NCBI GenBank assembly: GCA_902790175.1
Contig: CADAQZ010000015.1
Location: 1 to 60,200 of the forward strand
DNA from: an uncultured Eubacteriales bacterium
GTDB taxonomy: Bacteria; Bacillota; Clostridia; Christensenellales; Aristaeellaceae
Reading direction: 5' to 3'
DNA length: 60,200 nt
Each line of letters opens with the position of its first letter. The first letter of the stretch is position 1. The position numbers and the translations under genes are program-made. The notes under the pieces were generated by a model. The model made no database searches, was not told the origin of the DNA, and saw only the letters and a program-made list of their open reading frames with translations. Below are positions 19,579 to 27,611 of the stretch, one piece after another.

Positions 19579-21369
19579 ATGTCGGGCGGCTTTCTGCCGG
19601 TGAACGCGAAGGAGGCGCGCGCCCTGGGCTGGGACGCGCCGGACTTTGTGTACGTCACCGGCGACGCCTACGTGGACCACCCCTCCTTCGGCCTGGCGAT
19701 CATCAGCCGCGTGCTGGAACACGCCGGGTATCGCGTGGCGATGCTCCCGCAGCCGGACTGGCACACCTGCGAGCCGTTTAAAGAATACGGCAGGCCGAAG
19801 ATCGGCTTCCTCGTCACGGCGGGCGTGATCGACAGCATGGTGAACCACTACACCGCCGCGAAGAAGAAGCGCAGCGAGGACGCCTACTCTCCGGGCGGAA
19901 AGGCCGGACACCGGCCCGATCGCGCGACCATCGTCTACTGCAACCGCATCCGCGAGGCCTACGGCTCCGTGCCGATCGCCATCGGCGGGGTGGAGGCGTC
20001 GCTGCGGCGCTTTGCCCACTACGACTACTGGGACGACCGCGTGCGCAACTCGATGCTGGTGGACAGCGGCGCGGACGCGCTGATGTTCGGCATGGGGGAG
20101 CGCAGCATCTTGAGAGTGGCCGAGTGGATGGCCTCGGGGCGCGACTTTTCCGGGATGCGCGCGCCCGGCACCTGCGTGATGGCCGGGGAGGTCCCCGCGG
20201 GCTTTGCCGAGATCCCCTCGATGGAGACTGTGGCGAAGGACCGGCGCGCCTACGCCGAGGCGTTTAGGACGCAGTACGTCGAGCAGGACCCGGTGCGCGG
20301 CAAGCCCCTCGCCCAGAAGCATGGCAAAAAGTGGCTGCTGCAAAACCCGCCGGACATGCCGCTTTCGCAGGCGGAGCTCGACGCGGTGTACGCGCTGCCC
20401 TACATGCGCGCGTACCATCCGATGTACGAAAAGGACGGCGGCATCCCCGCCATCGAGGAAGTGAAGTTCTCGATCGCGTCGGTGCGCGGCTGCTTCGGCG
20501 CGTGCTCGTTCTGCGCGCTGACGTTCCACCAGGGCAGGATCGTCACGGCCCGCAGCAAGAAGAGCATCCTCGAGGAGGGGCGGCTTTTGACGAAGCAGCC
20601 CGGCTTCAAGGGCTACATCCACGATGTCGGCGGCCCCACGGCGAACTTCCGCCGCCCCGCCTGCGACAAGCAGCTGAAATCCGGCGCGTGCGCGAACCGC
20701 CAGTGCCTGTTCCCCAGGCCCTGCCCGAACCTCGTGGCCGACCATCGCGAGTACATCGACATCTTGAGAAGCCTTCGGCAGCTGCCGGGCGTGAAGAAGG
20801 TGTTTGTGCGCTCCGGCGTGCGCTATGACTACGTGCTGGCGGACAAGAAGGGCAATTTCCTGCGGGAGCTCGCCGAGCACCACGTCTCCGGGCAATTGAA
20901 GGTCGCCCCGGAGCACGTCAGCCCGCGGGTATTGCACTACCTGGGCAAGCCGGACGTGGAGGTCTACGACGAGTTCGTCAAGCGCTACAAGCAGGTGAAC
21001 CAGGCGCTGGGCCTCAAGCAGTACCTGGTGCCCTATTTCATGTCCAGCCATCCGGGCTGCACGCTGGACGACGCCATCGCGCTGGCGGTGTATATGAAGC
21101 GCACCGGCCAGCACCCGGACCAGGTGCAGGACTTCTATCCGACCCCCGGCACGCTCTCCACGGCCATGTTCTACACCGGGCTCGACCCGCGCGACATGAA
21201 GCCGGTCTACGTGCCGCGCGATCCGCAGGAGAAGGCCATGCAGCGCGCGCTGATGCACTGGTTCAAGCCCTACAACCGCGAAGGACCTGATCGGGTGGGG
21301 GAAAGAATGTTTGATACCGCCCCGGGAGATCAAGGGCAGGCATCCGGAAAAGCCGGAACGCAGACATGA
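19579..21369 (+). CDS. YgiQ-family radical SAM protein
   Basis: Large radical SAM enzyme (UPF0313/YgiQ group), 596 residues, reaction unknown. The N-terminal B12-binding-like region carries the typical WDAPDFVYVTGDAYVDHPSFG and VEASLRRFAHYDYWDDRVR. The 4Fe-4S cluster motif Cx3Cx2C is at C305, C309 and C312 (RGCFGACSFCALTFHQGR). Later conserved blocks are KGYIHDVGGPTANFR, LKVAPEHVSPRVL and QDFYPTPGTLSTAM. The C-terminal tail beyond MHWFKPYNRE is short and polar. Confidence 0.93.
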   Translation: MSGGFLPVNAKEARALGWDAPDFVYVTGDAYVDHPSFGLAIISRVLEHAGYRVAMLPQPDWHTCEPFKEYGRPKIGFLVTAGVIDSMVNHYTAAKKKRSEDAYSPGGKAGHRPDRATIVYCNRIREAYGSVPIAIGGVEASLRRFAHYDYWDDRVRNSMLVDSGADALMFGMGERSILRVAEWMASGRDFSGMRAPGTCVMAGEVPAGFAEIPSMETVAKDRRAYAEAFRTQYVEQDPVRGKPLAQKHGKKWLLQNPPDMPLSQAELDAVYALPYMRAYHPMYEKDGGIPAIEEVKFSIASVRGCFGACSFCALTFHQGRIVTARSKKSILEEGRLLTKQPGFKGYIHDVGGPTANFRRPACDKQLKSGACANRQCLFPRPCPNLVADHREYIDILRSLRQLPGVKKVFVRSGVRYDYVLADKKGNFLRELAEHHVSGQLKVAPEHVSPRVLHYLGKPDVEVYDEFVKRYKQVNQALGLKQYLVPYFMSSHPGCTLDDAIALAVYMKRTGQHPDQVQDFYPTPGTLSTAMFYTGLDPRDMKPVYVPRDPQEKAMQRALMHWFKPYNREGPDRVGERMFDTAPGDQGQASGKAGTQT

Positions 21370-21447
21370 ACCGCCCAATAACCGACACGGCGACCATCCG
21401 ACGCGCAACAAGCGCCCGGACAGGGGCAGTAAACATCATCGATAATT

Positions 21448-21524
21448 GTAGGGGCGGCGATGCGCCGCCCGCCGGGACCGACCAATCGCAATGACGCGAG
21501 CGGGCGGCGCATCGCCGTCCCTAC
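21448..21524 (+). repeat. GTAGGGGCG inverted-repeat element
   Basis: GTAGGGGCGGCGATGCGCCGCCCGCC at the left and GGGCGGCGCATCGCCGTCCCTAC at the right form long inverted ends around a 26-base centre. It fills the YgiQ-TetR gap. Confidence 0.8.
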
Positions 21525-21575
21525 GCCCAAACAGTCATCCGAGGATACACGATCAACAAAGGGGGAGGCATCACC

Positions 21576-22265
21576 ATGAAAAAGGGCGATCTGAAGCGCG
21601 CCCAAATCCTCGACGCGGCCGAGCGGCTGTTCTTCGAGAAGGGCTACGACCGCACCTCCGTGCAGGACATCCTGGACGCGCTGGGCATGTCGAAGGGCGG
21701 CTTTTACCACTACTTTGACAGCAAGGAGTCCGTGCTCCGCTCCGTCAGCGAGCGCCGCGCCGAGACCCGCTTTGAGAAGCTCTCGTCGGAGCTCTACGGC
21801 GTGCGGCGCAGCCCCGTCGAGCGGCTGAACCTGCTGCTGGGCATGGCCAACCTGTTCGAGGCGGAGGACGTGCGCTTTGCCGCGCTGATGCTGCGCCTGT
21901 GCTACGTCGAGGGCGACGCCTCCATGCGCGATCACCAGCGCCGCATCCTGCTGGACCGCCTCGCGCCCTACGTGGCCGACGTGATCGACGAGGGCGTGCG
22001 CGACGGCAGCTTCCACGCGCGGCACCCGATGGAGGTGGGCCGCCTGCTGCTGCTGCTGGCGCTGGACACCGACGAGGAGGCCTGCCGCATGCTGGCCGCC
22101 GAGCCGGACAACCCCGACGCCGCCATCGGCATGCTGGAACTGCTCAACGCCTGGCGCGACGCCGCGGAGAACCTGATCGGTGCGCCCTATGGCTCTGTCC
22201 GGCTGTTCGACGCGGCGAAGATGGTCGGCGACTGGCAGGCCGCCGCGGCGCTGATGAAGGAATGA
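21576..22265 (+). CDS. TetR-family transcriptional regulator
   Basis: 229-residue regulator. The N-terminal TetR helix-turn-helix is clear: AQILDAAERLFFEKGYDRTS followed by VQDILDALGMSKGGFYHYFDSKE. The C-terminal ligand domain is helical and of unknown specificity. It overlaps the start of the amidase gene by four bases, so it is co-transcribed with it and may regulate that pair. A GGGGGAGG site lies at about 21560-21567. Confidence 0.9.
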   Translation: MKKGDLKRAQILDAAERLFFEKGYDRTSVQDILDALGMSKGGFYHYFDSKESVLRSVSERRAETRFEKLSSELYGVRRSPVERLNLLLGMANLFEAEDVRFAALMLRLCYVEGDASMRDHQRRILLDRLAPYVADVIDEGVRDGSFHARHPMEVGRLLLLLALDTDEEACRMLAAEPDNPDAAIGMLELLNAWRDAAENLIGAPYGSVRLFDAAKMVGDWQAAAALMKE

Positions 22266-23113
22266 AGCGCATGAGAAGGCGGATTGCCATGTTCTTGGTC
22301 CTCGCGCTGCTGGCGTGCGCCGCGCTCGCGGAGGACGTGTCCGGCGCGCTGCCGGGCATCCAGCCCATGCCGACGCTGCCCGCCCCGGAGAAGCTGCTGC
22401 CACAGGCGGAAATGACGGACGACGGCCCGGACGCGGCGGAGGAGATGGTCGAGAGCGTCGTGATGGAGCTGGTGGCGCAGAAGCTGCCGCTGTCGGGCGT
22501 GAAGATCGGCATCGACCCCGGCCACCAGGCCCACGGCAACAACGAGCGCGAGACCGTTGCGCCGAACAGCACCGAGAAGAAGGCCAAGGTGACCTCGGGC
22601 ACATCCGGCGCTTCTACCGGCATCGCCGAATACGTGACGAATCTGGAGATCTCGCTGAAGCTGCGCGACGCGCTTCAGAGCCAGGGCGCCGAGGTCTACA
22701 TGACCCGCGAGAGCCACGACGTGGACATCTCTAACCAGCAGCGCGCGCAGATGATGAACGACTATGGCGTGGACCTGGTGCTTCGCATCCACTGCGACGG
22801 CTCGGAGAACCGCTCGAAGAGCGGCATCGCCCTCTATTGCAGCCGGTCGAACGCCATCGCGGAGGAGAGTTTTCGCGCCGCCGAGGCCATATTGCCGCGC
22901 GTGTGCGAGGCCACCGGCGCGAAGGCGAACGGCATCGTCCAGAACGACAACTACACCGGCCAGAACTGGTCCACGGTGCCCTGCATCATGGTCGAGTGCG
23001 GCTTCCTGTCCAACCCCGACGAGGATCGCCTGCTCAACGACGCCGACTACCAGTGGAAGCTTGCCGCCGGCCTGACGAACGGGATCATCGACTATATTGG
23101 CGCGAGGGAATAG
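22262..23113 (+). CDS. Secreted N-acetylmuramoyl-L-alanine amidase (Amidase_3)
   Basis: Zinc amidase that cleaves the MurNAc-L-Ala bond; 283 residues. A signal peptide covers about residues 1-23 (cut near ALAED). The zinc-site segments are IGIDPGHQAHGN, an acidic residue in VTNLEISLKL and the His in LRIHCDGSENRS; the catalytic Glu is in IMVECGFLSNPDED. No SH3 or SPOR wall-binding domain is present. Overlap with the TetR gene suggests control by that regulator. Related enzymes act in cell separation or spore germination; which applies here is not visible. Confidence 0.92.
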   Translation: MKRMRRRIAMFLVLALLACAALAEDVSGALPGIQPMPTLPAPEKLLPQAEMTDDGPDAAEEMVESVVMELVAQKLPLSGVKIGIDPGHQAHGNNERETVAPNSTEKKAKVTSGTSGASTGIAEYVTNLEISLKLRDALQSQGAEVYMTRESHDVDISNQQRAQMMNDYGVDLVLRIHCDGSENRSKSGIALYCSRSNAIAEESFRAAEAILPRVCEATGAKANGIVQNDNYTGQNWSTVPCIMVECGFLSNPDEDRLLNDADYQWKLAAGLTNGIIDYIGARE

Positions 23114-23121
23114 GGAGAGTT

Positions 23122-23190
23122 GACAGGGGAGCCAAGTCCCTCTTGCCTCCCCTGTGTAAGGGGAGGTGGCGCGAAGCGCCGGAGGGGTTG
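23122..23190 (+). repeat. AACCCCTC-family repeat, 5'-truncated
   Basis: Only the right part is present: GACAGGGGAGCC, then the CCTCCCCT…AGGGGAGG hairpin, GGCGCGAAGCGCC and the end GAGGGGTTG. It lies between the amidase and nucleotidyltransferase genes. Confidence 0.8.
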
Positions 23191-23227
23191 TCCAATTTCT
23201 GGCTCAATCATACCGGAGAAAACCATT

Positions 23228-24007
23228 ATGCAATCCAAAATCCCCCAAAACATCATTATGGCCTTCATATCCGCCGCCCGCGCGGCATTCGCCGACGATC
23301 TCGTCGGCGTCTACCTGCACGGCTCCGCGGTGATGGACTGCTACAACCCCTCCGTCAGCGACCTGGACTTCATCGTCGTCGCCTGGGAGCCGCCGCATGA
23401 CGCCGCCCGGCGCGCGTTCATGGACGCGGTGGCGCGCCTCGACGCTGAAACGCCCGGCAAGGGCATCGAAATGAGCGTCGTCACGGCGCGGGCCTGCAAG
23501 CCCTTCGTCTACCCGACACCGTTCGAGCTGCACTACTCGCGGATGCACGCGGCCTGGTACGCGCGCGACCCCGGGGACTACGTCGAAAAGATGCGGGGCG
23601 CGGACGCGGATCTCGCGGCACACTTCACCGTGATCCGCAGCCGGGGCGTCTGCCTGTGCGGCGCGCCGATCGATGCGGTGTTCGACCCGGTGCCGGAGGC
23701 GGACTACATCGATTCCATCCGGGAGGACGTCTTGGGTGCGGAGGCGGAGATCGCCGAAAACCCGGTGTACCTGACGCTGAATCTTTCGCGAGTGCTGGCG
23801 TATCTGCGGGACGGGCGCGTCCTCTCCAAGCGGGAGGGCGGCGCGTGGGCGCTTCAAAACCTGCCGGAGGCGTATCATCCCCTGATCCGCGCCGCGTTGG
23901 ATGCCTACGGTGGCTCGGGGCGGATGGATTTCGATCCGGCACTCGCCCGGCAGTACGCGCGGGACATGCTCGCGCGCATCTCTGAGGGGCGAAGCGCCGC
24001 ACGCTAA
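23228..24007 (+). CDS. AadA-like nucleotidyltransferase (aminoglycoside adenylyltransferase-like)
   Basis: 259-residue protein. The N-terminal nucleotidyltransferase motif is HGSAVMDCYNPSVSDLDFIV, with the GS and DxD metal residues (about 31-51). The C-terminal helical domain contains LNLSRVLAYLRDGRVLSKRE and a following GGAWAL, the pattern of AadA/ANT-type enzymes. Resistance to an aminoglycoside such as streptomycin or spectinomycin is possible but unproven; many chromosomal relatives have no known substrate. ATG 23228 follows GGAGA (23216-23220). Its stop codon overlaps the next repeat. Confidence 0.8.
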   Translation: MQSKIPQNIIMAFISAARAAFADDLVGVYLHGSAVMDCYNPSVSDLDFIVVAWEPPHDAARRAFMDAVARLDAETPGKGIEMSVVTARACKPFVYPTPFELHYSRMHAAWYARDPGDYVEKMRGADADLAAHFTVIRSRGVCLCGAPIDAVFDPVPEADYIDSIREDVLGAEAEIAENPVYLTLNLSRVLAYLRDGRVLSKREGGAWALQNLPEAYHPLIRAALDAYGGSGRMDFDPALARQYARDMLARISEGRSAAR

Positions 24008-24082
24008 AGATCCTTCATTTCGTTCAGGATGACAATGAATACTTTTCCAAATCTGTCATCCTGAGCGTAGTGAAGGATCTTT
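24006..24082. repeat. GATCCTTC…GAAGGATC interspersed repeat
   Basis: 77-base element with 12-base inverted ends AAAGATCCTTCA / TGAAGGATCTTT and the internal phrase GTCATCCTGAGCG. It begins inside the stop codon of the preceding gene. Related elements are at 42927-43051 and 50824-50921. Confidence 0.85.
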
Positions 24083-24118
24083 TTGCGCCAAAGCGACATA
24101 TTTTATACCAACTTCCAT

Positions 24119-24784
24119 CTAAACCATAGATAAAATCCACTGTCTGCCAGTGATGCTCTGAATGACACTGGCAGGCAGATTTTTGATTACGTCACACAAA
24201 CGATCAATCACTCTATCCAAAGTTTGGAAGACCTCGTTTCTAAAGCCGCGTTTGCGGATTTCTTTCCAGATTTGTTCAATGGGATTCATCTCCGGGGTGT
24301 ACGGCGGAATGAAAATTAGAGTGATGCGTCTGGGAACCTTCAAGTCGTTTGCTTTGTGCCACATTGCTCCATCGCATACCAACAGAATTTGATCGTTCGG
24401 ATATGCCTTGGCCAGTTCGCCGAGAAACACATTCATACAATCCGTATTGCAGTACGGCAGCACCAGGAAAAAGCTCTCTCCGTTCTTTGGTTCCACTGCC
24501 CCATAGGCATATCGATATTCACGGATGTGATGACATGGAACCGATGGCCGCTCACCTTTCCTGCACCAGCAGCTCTTGGGTTTGTTGATACGCCCGAATC
24601 CGGCTTCGTCCTGGAACATTAGTCTCACTTTTTGGCCGGGGTTTTGGGCAACTATTTCAGCGTATCGAGTTTTATTTTTTTTGAGGAGTCTTGCTCCTCT
24701 TGGCTCGCCGCTTTCGGATGCTTCGGTCTCGGCATCACTTTTCGCCAGCCGTTCCGCTGCATTACCCGGTACACATAATTGCAA
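24119..24784 (-). CDS. IS630-family transposase, second frame (DDE domain)
   Basis: The C-terminal catalytic part of the transposase, reached by a -1 frameshift from the upstream frame. The DDE residues are visible in FQDEAGFGR, LLVCDGAMWHK and the Glu in NPIEQIWKEIRKRG. An ATG-type start exists, but the meaningful product begins at the shift site near 24682, giving about 187 residues from this frame and about 341 in the fused protein. The stop codon TAG (24119-24121) lies within the left inverted repeat. Confidence 0.85.
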   Translation of the reverse strand: MQLCVPGNAAERLAKSDAETEASESGEPRGARLLKKNKTRYAEIVAQNPGQKVRLMFQDEAGFGRINKPKSCWCRKGERPSVPCHHIREYRYAYGAVEPKNGESFFLVLPYCNTDCMNVFLGELAKAYPNDQILLVCDGAMWHKANDLKVPRRITLIFIPPYTPEMNPIEQIWKEIRKRGFRNEVFQTLDRVIDRLCDVIKNLPASVIQSITGRQWILSMV

Positions 24785-25146
24785 CTGGTTTCTCGCCCCA
24801 GGTGTTCTTCCAGTTTCTTGCGTACTGTCTCGGCTGTCAGCATCTTACCGGCTTCGGCTTCTTCCTCACATTCTGCCAGCAACTTCGCTTCCTCTGCTTC
24901 GCTCATATTCCGTCGGTGGCTTGTTTGCTTGATCCGGCTGTACTCCGCCAACCCCTGTGCCTTGTACGTCTGGATCAGCGTTGTAACATACATCTTGTTG
25001 AATCCTGTTTTCTCTGCGATTTCTGCATTACTCTTCTTTGCATACCGCAGTTCCAGTACTTCCAGCCGTTTCGCTACCCGCTTATTCTTGTTTACTTTGC
25101 TTGCTTCCTTGATTTCCTTATATTCTGCTTCACTGATCTTTAGCAT
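24652..25146 (-). CDS. IS630-family transposase, first frame (DNA-binding domain)
   Basis: 164-residue N-terminal part of the transposase. Helix-turn-helix segments (KRVAKRLEVLELRYAKKSNA; then IAEKTGFNKMYVTTLIQTYK) are followed by the second homeodomain-like region TAETVRKKLEEHLGRETSCN. It ends soon after the A8 run with residues KKIKLDTLK. Starts at ATG 25146 near the right inverted repeat. On its own it could act as a DNA-binding inhibitor, as known for other frameshifted IS elements; this is inference. Confidence 0.85.
   Translation of the reverse strand: MLKISEAEYKEIKEASKVNKNKRVAKRLEVLELRYAKKSNAEIAEKTGFNKMYVTTLIQTYKAQGLAEYSRIKQTSHRRNMSEAEEAKLLAECEEEAEAGKMLTAETVRKKLEEHLGRETSCNYVYRVMQRNGWRKVMPRPKHPKAASQEEQDSSKKIKLDTLK
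24675..24682 (-). other. Probable frameshift site (A8 run) in the IS630 transposase
   Basis: On the minus strand eight consecutive A bases (TCCTCAAAAAAAATAAAA) sit in the overlap of the two transposase frames. A -1 slip here joins DSSKK of the first frame to KNKTRYAEI of the second. Ribosomal slippage or transcriptional slippage are both plausible. Confidence 0.7.
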
Positions 25147-25217
25147 TTCCCATCACCCATATACATTATATCACATCTTTTGTTCGTTGTATAGGGTTTA
25201 GATGTAAATAAGTATAA

Positions 25218-25254
25218 AAAGCCGCGTCGGTCACTTCATGACCGACGCGGCTTT
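25218..25254 (-). terminator. Intrinsic terminator of the MATE gene
   Basis: AAGCCGCGTCGGTCA and TGACCGACGCGGCTT form a perfect 15-base-pair stem with a five-base loop. On the minus strand it is followed by TTTTT. The T run merges with the right inverted repeat of the insertion sequence. Confidence 0.88.
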
Positions 25255-25274
25255 ATGACAGCCTTTTTGCGTTC

Positions 25275-26627
25275 CTATGCCGACGCGCGGCGCTTCCACG
25301 CGCCACAGAGCAGGTAGGTGAAGCCGATCAGGAACGGCACCAGCCCCGACAGCGCGTTGCCGAACCAGAAGCCGCGGATGCCCATGCCCAGCGTCACGCC
25401 CAGGAGGAGCGCCAGGCCGATGCGGCACACCATGCCGTCCAGCAGCGCCACCAGCAGGTTCAGCCGCGAGTTGCCCGAGCCGTTGATCAGCGCGAAGCTG
25501 GCCGGGCGCAGCGTGCAGCCGAGGTACTGCACCATCGCGACGGGGATGTAGGTGATCGCCATTTGAAGCACCTCGGGATCGCTGGAGAACAGGCCGAACA
25601 GCCACTCGGGCTTCAGGGCGGTGATCGCCGCGAAGATGCCCGCCGGGATCGCCACGATCCACAGCGCGTGCAGCACGATCTTCGGCACGCGCTTCACCTT
25701 GCCCGCGCCCAGCGACTGCGCCACCATCGCGCCGCCCGCCGAGGAGATGGCCTGCGATACCACGCCGATCATCGTCTCCAGCTTGCGCGCCACGCCCGTC
25801 ACCGCCACGGCCACGGTACCGTAGGTGTTCACGTAGGCGTTCACGAACAGCATCGAGAACGTGATCGCGGCGGACTGGATCACCATCGGGATGCCCAGCG
25901 AGATCAGCGGCTTCGTGACGGACGGGTACATCCGAAAGTGCGCGAGCCTGAAGTCGAAGCCGATCTGTTCGCGGTTTTTGTACAGAAGCCGCAGCGCGAA
26001 CAGGAAGCTGACGGCCTGGCCGATCACCGTCGCCAGCGCCGCGCCGCGCGGGCCCATGCCCAGCGGACCGACGAACAGTATGTCCAGCACCACGTTGATG
26101 ACGGACGCGATGGCGATGAACAAGAACGGGTGCTTGGAGTCGCCCATGCCGCGCAATATGGCCGACACCAGGTTGTAGCCGTAGATGAACAGTGTGCCCC
26201 AGATGCAGGTGACGCTGTACTGGCGCGTGAACTCCCAGATGTCCTCCGGCGTGTTCAGCCAGTCGATGATCGTCCGGTAGGAGAGCAAGAACACGCCCAT
26301 GATGACCACGGCCAGGCTCATCAAGAGCGTGAACAGCGTGCCCACCATCTCGCCGACCTTGTCGCGCCGGTCCTCGCCCACGTAGCGGGAGATCAGGATC
26401 TGCCCGGCGTTGGAGAAGCCCATGGCCACGAACGTGATCAGCATCAACACCTCGCCGCCGATGGACACGGCGGAGAGCCCGCGCGTGCCCACGAAGCGCC
26501 CGACCACGATCATGTCCACCATGTTGTAGACCATCTGCAAAAGCCCCGACAGAAACAGCGGCAGCGAAAAGCGCAGCAGCGTCTTGGGAACGCTCCCGGT
26601 CGTCAGGTCCCGAATGATCTTCGCCAT
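25275..26627 (-). CDS. MATE-family efflux transporter
   Basis: Polytopic exporter of 450 residues with about twelve membrane helices in two homologous halves. The first half begins TTGSVPKTLLRFSLPLFLSG with LLQMVYNMVDMIVVGRFVG. The second half carries VTKPLISLGIPMVIQSAAITFS and FVNAYVNTYGTVAVAVTGVA, typical of the NorM/DinF/MepA branch. Driven by Na+ or H+ gradients in characterised relatives; substrate unknown. No regulator gene adjoins it; the terminator is shared with the insertion-sequence boundary. Confidence 0.93.
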   Translation of the reverse strand: MAKIIRDLTTGSVPKTLLRFSLPLFLSGLLQMVYNMVDMIVVGRFVGTRGLSAVSIGGEVLMLITFVAMGFSNAGQILISRYVGEDRRDKVGEMVGTLFTLLMSLAVVIMGVFLLSYRTIIDWLNTPEDIWEFTRQYSVTCIWGTLFIYGYNLVSAILRGMGDSKHPFLFIAIASVINVVLDILFVGPLGMGPRGAALATVIGQAVSFLFALRLLYKNREQIGFDFRLAHFRMYPSVTKPLISLGIPMVIQSAAITFSMLFVNAYVNTYGTVAVAVTGVARKLETMIGVVSQAISSAGGAMVAQSLGAGKVKRVPKIVLHALWIVAIPAGIFAAITALKPEWLFGLFSSDPEVLQMAITYIPVAMVQYLGCTLRPASFALINGSGNSRLNLLVALLDGMVCRIGLALLLGVTLGMGIRGFWFGNALSGLVPFLIGFTYLLCGAWKRRASA

Positions 26628-26715
26628 GGTCTGTGCCTCGCAGTTTGTTTCTTATGTGTGCCCCGTGCGGGGACGATTCATGTATGCGCCCGCCCGCGGC
26701 GGGCCTCATGGCAGA

Positions 26716-26744
26716 AGATTACCATAAATCGGGCGGTGAAGCAA
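26716..26744 (-). promoter_or_regulatory. Possible MATE gene promoter
   Basis: Minus-strand TTGCTT (26739-26744), 17 bases, TAATCT (26716-26721). The -10 is weak. It lies about 90 bases upstream of the MATE start, within the gene-free 26628-26805 stretch, in which nothing else is recognisable. Confidence 0.4.
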
Positions 26745-26805
26745 CCGCATATCGTTTCCGAATGTTATTTTTTCATTTTATGGCGTCAAAACCGCGCTTT
26801 TTCAA

Positions 26806-26834
26806 TTGACTTTTCCCCCGAAAACAGATATAAT
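26806..26834 (+). promoter_or_regulatory. rplU-prp-rpmA promoter
   Basis: TTGACT (26806-26811), a 17-base spacer and consensus TATAAT (26829-26834). A strong vegetative promoter about 108 bases upstream of rplU. Confidence 0.88.
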
Positions 26835-26839
26835 CATTC

Positions 26840-26928
26840 GGTAAGCCGCTCGAAACCGGCTTAAAACGTATGTTCGGATGGTTCATGAACCTCCGGCTGC
26901 TGCCAAGTTTCGGCGAGATTTTTGTATA
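26840..26928 (+). promoter_or_regulatory. Probable L21-type ribosomal-protein leader
   Basis: The 5' untranslated region between promoter and rplU is about 100 bases and contains dyads: AAGCCGCTCGAAACCGGCTT near its start, and the GGTTCATGAACC palindrome (26879-26890) in the middle. Firmicutes rplU transcripts commonly carry an L21 leader, so an autoregulatory structure is likely. I recognise it by position and folding potential, not by a family model. Confidence 0.45.
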
Positions 26929-26941
26929 GGAGGTGCAACGC

Positions 26942-27253
26942 GTGTACGCAGTCATTAAGACCGGTGGCAAGCAGTACCGTGTTCAGCAGGGCGACGTTAT
27001 CTTCGTAGAGAAGCTCAACGCTCAGGCGGATGAAGCGGTTACTTTTGACGAGGTTCTGCTCGTCGGCGAAGCGGACCAGGCCAAGGTCGGCACGCCCGTG
27101 GTTGAAGGCGCGAAGGTCGAAGGCAAGGTCCTGGCCCAGGTGAAGGGCAAGAAGATCGTCGTCTATAAGTACAAGGCCAAGAAGAACGAGCGCAAGAAGC
27201 AGGGCCATCGTCAGCCCTACACCAAGGTTGAAATCACGGCCATCAACGCCTGA
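26942..27253 (+). CDS. rplU: 50S ribosomal protein L21
   Basis: Large-subunit protein of 103 residues, exactly the usual length from GTG 26942. It begins [20 protein letters not shown] and contains [20 protein letters not shown] and the basic C-terminus [26 protein letters not shown] (26927-26933) lies eight bases upstream; an earlier GTG at 26933 overlaps that site and is rejected. The stop overlaps the prp start by one base (TGATG). Confidence 0.97.
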   Translation: MYAVIKTGGKQYRVQQGDVIFVEKLNAQADEAVTFDEVLLVGEADQAKVGTPVVEGAKVEGKVLAQVKGKKIVVYKYKAKKNERKKQGHRQPYTKVEITAINA

Positions 27254-27606
27254 TGAAACCCTCTGGCAACGCCGTCGCCTTCTTTAGAAGAGCCGACGGG
27301 GCCCTCACGGGCTATCGGGCATCGGGGCACGCGGGTTACGCCGAGGCCGGGCAGGACATCGTCTGCGCCGCCGTCTCCGCGCTGACCCAGAGCACGCTGA
27401 ACGGGCTTACAAACGTCCTGAAGGCGCCCGTGATGTTCGAGATCGACGATGAAGCCGCCATACTGGAGGCAAGACTGTCGCCTGAAGCGACCGAGGCGCA
27501 GGTCAAGCAAGCCCAGCTGCTGCTTGAAACCCTGCTCGAGGGGCTTCGGGCCATCGAGAGGAGTTATCCTCGAAACGTTCGCATATTCTTCGAAGAACGG
27601 AGGTAA
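27253..27606 (+). CDS. prp: Ribosomal-processing cysteine protease Prp
   Basis: Protease that removes the N-terminal extension of L27 in Firmicutes; 117 residues. The catalytic pair is His26 in [15 protein letters not shown] and Cys38 at the end of that segment, 12 residues apart as in the characterised enzyme. It sits between rplU and rpmA as usual. The adjacent L27 carries the matching LQLFA cleavage motif, so the system is functionally consistent. Confidence 0.95.
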   Translation: MKPSGNAVAFFRRADGALTGYRASGHAGYAEAGQDIVCAAVSALTQSTLNGLTNVLKAPVMFEIDDEAAILEARLSPEATEAQVKQAQLLLETLLEGLRAIERSYPRNVRIFFEERR

Positions 27607-27611
27607 AGCAC

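Larger units (their letters stand above)
24101..25219 (-). mobile_element. IS630-family insertion sequence
   Basis: A 1.1-kb element bounded by imperfect inverted repeats: left 24101-24125 (TTTTATACCAACTTCC then ATCTAAACC) and right 25195-25219, identical at 21 of 25 positions. Two minus-strand frames together encode a full DDE transposase. IS630 elements duplicate a TA target; candidate TA pairs are in TATAC at 24104 and GTATA at 25212. Base composition is clearly AT-richer than its surroundings, so acquisition looks recent. The right end lies at the poly-T side of the MATE terminator. Confidence 0.88.

Noticed and set aside
24349-24932. Plus-strand frames within the insertion sequence
   Set aside because: The opposite strand encodes a coherent transposase with DDE residues; the plus frames overlap each other and have no motifs.
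25563-26864. 433-codon plus-strand frame opposite the MATE gene
   Set aside because: Shadow frame; the minus-strand product has full MATE helices and a terminator.
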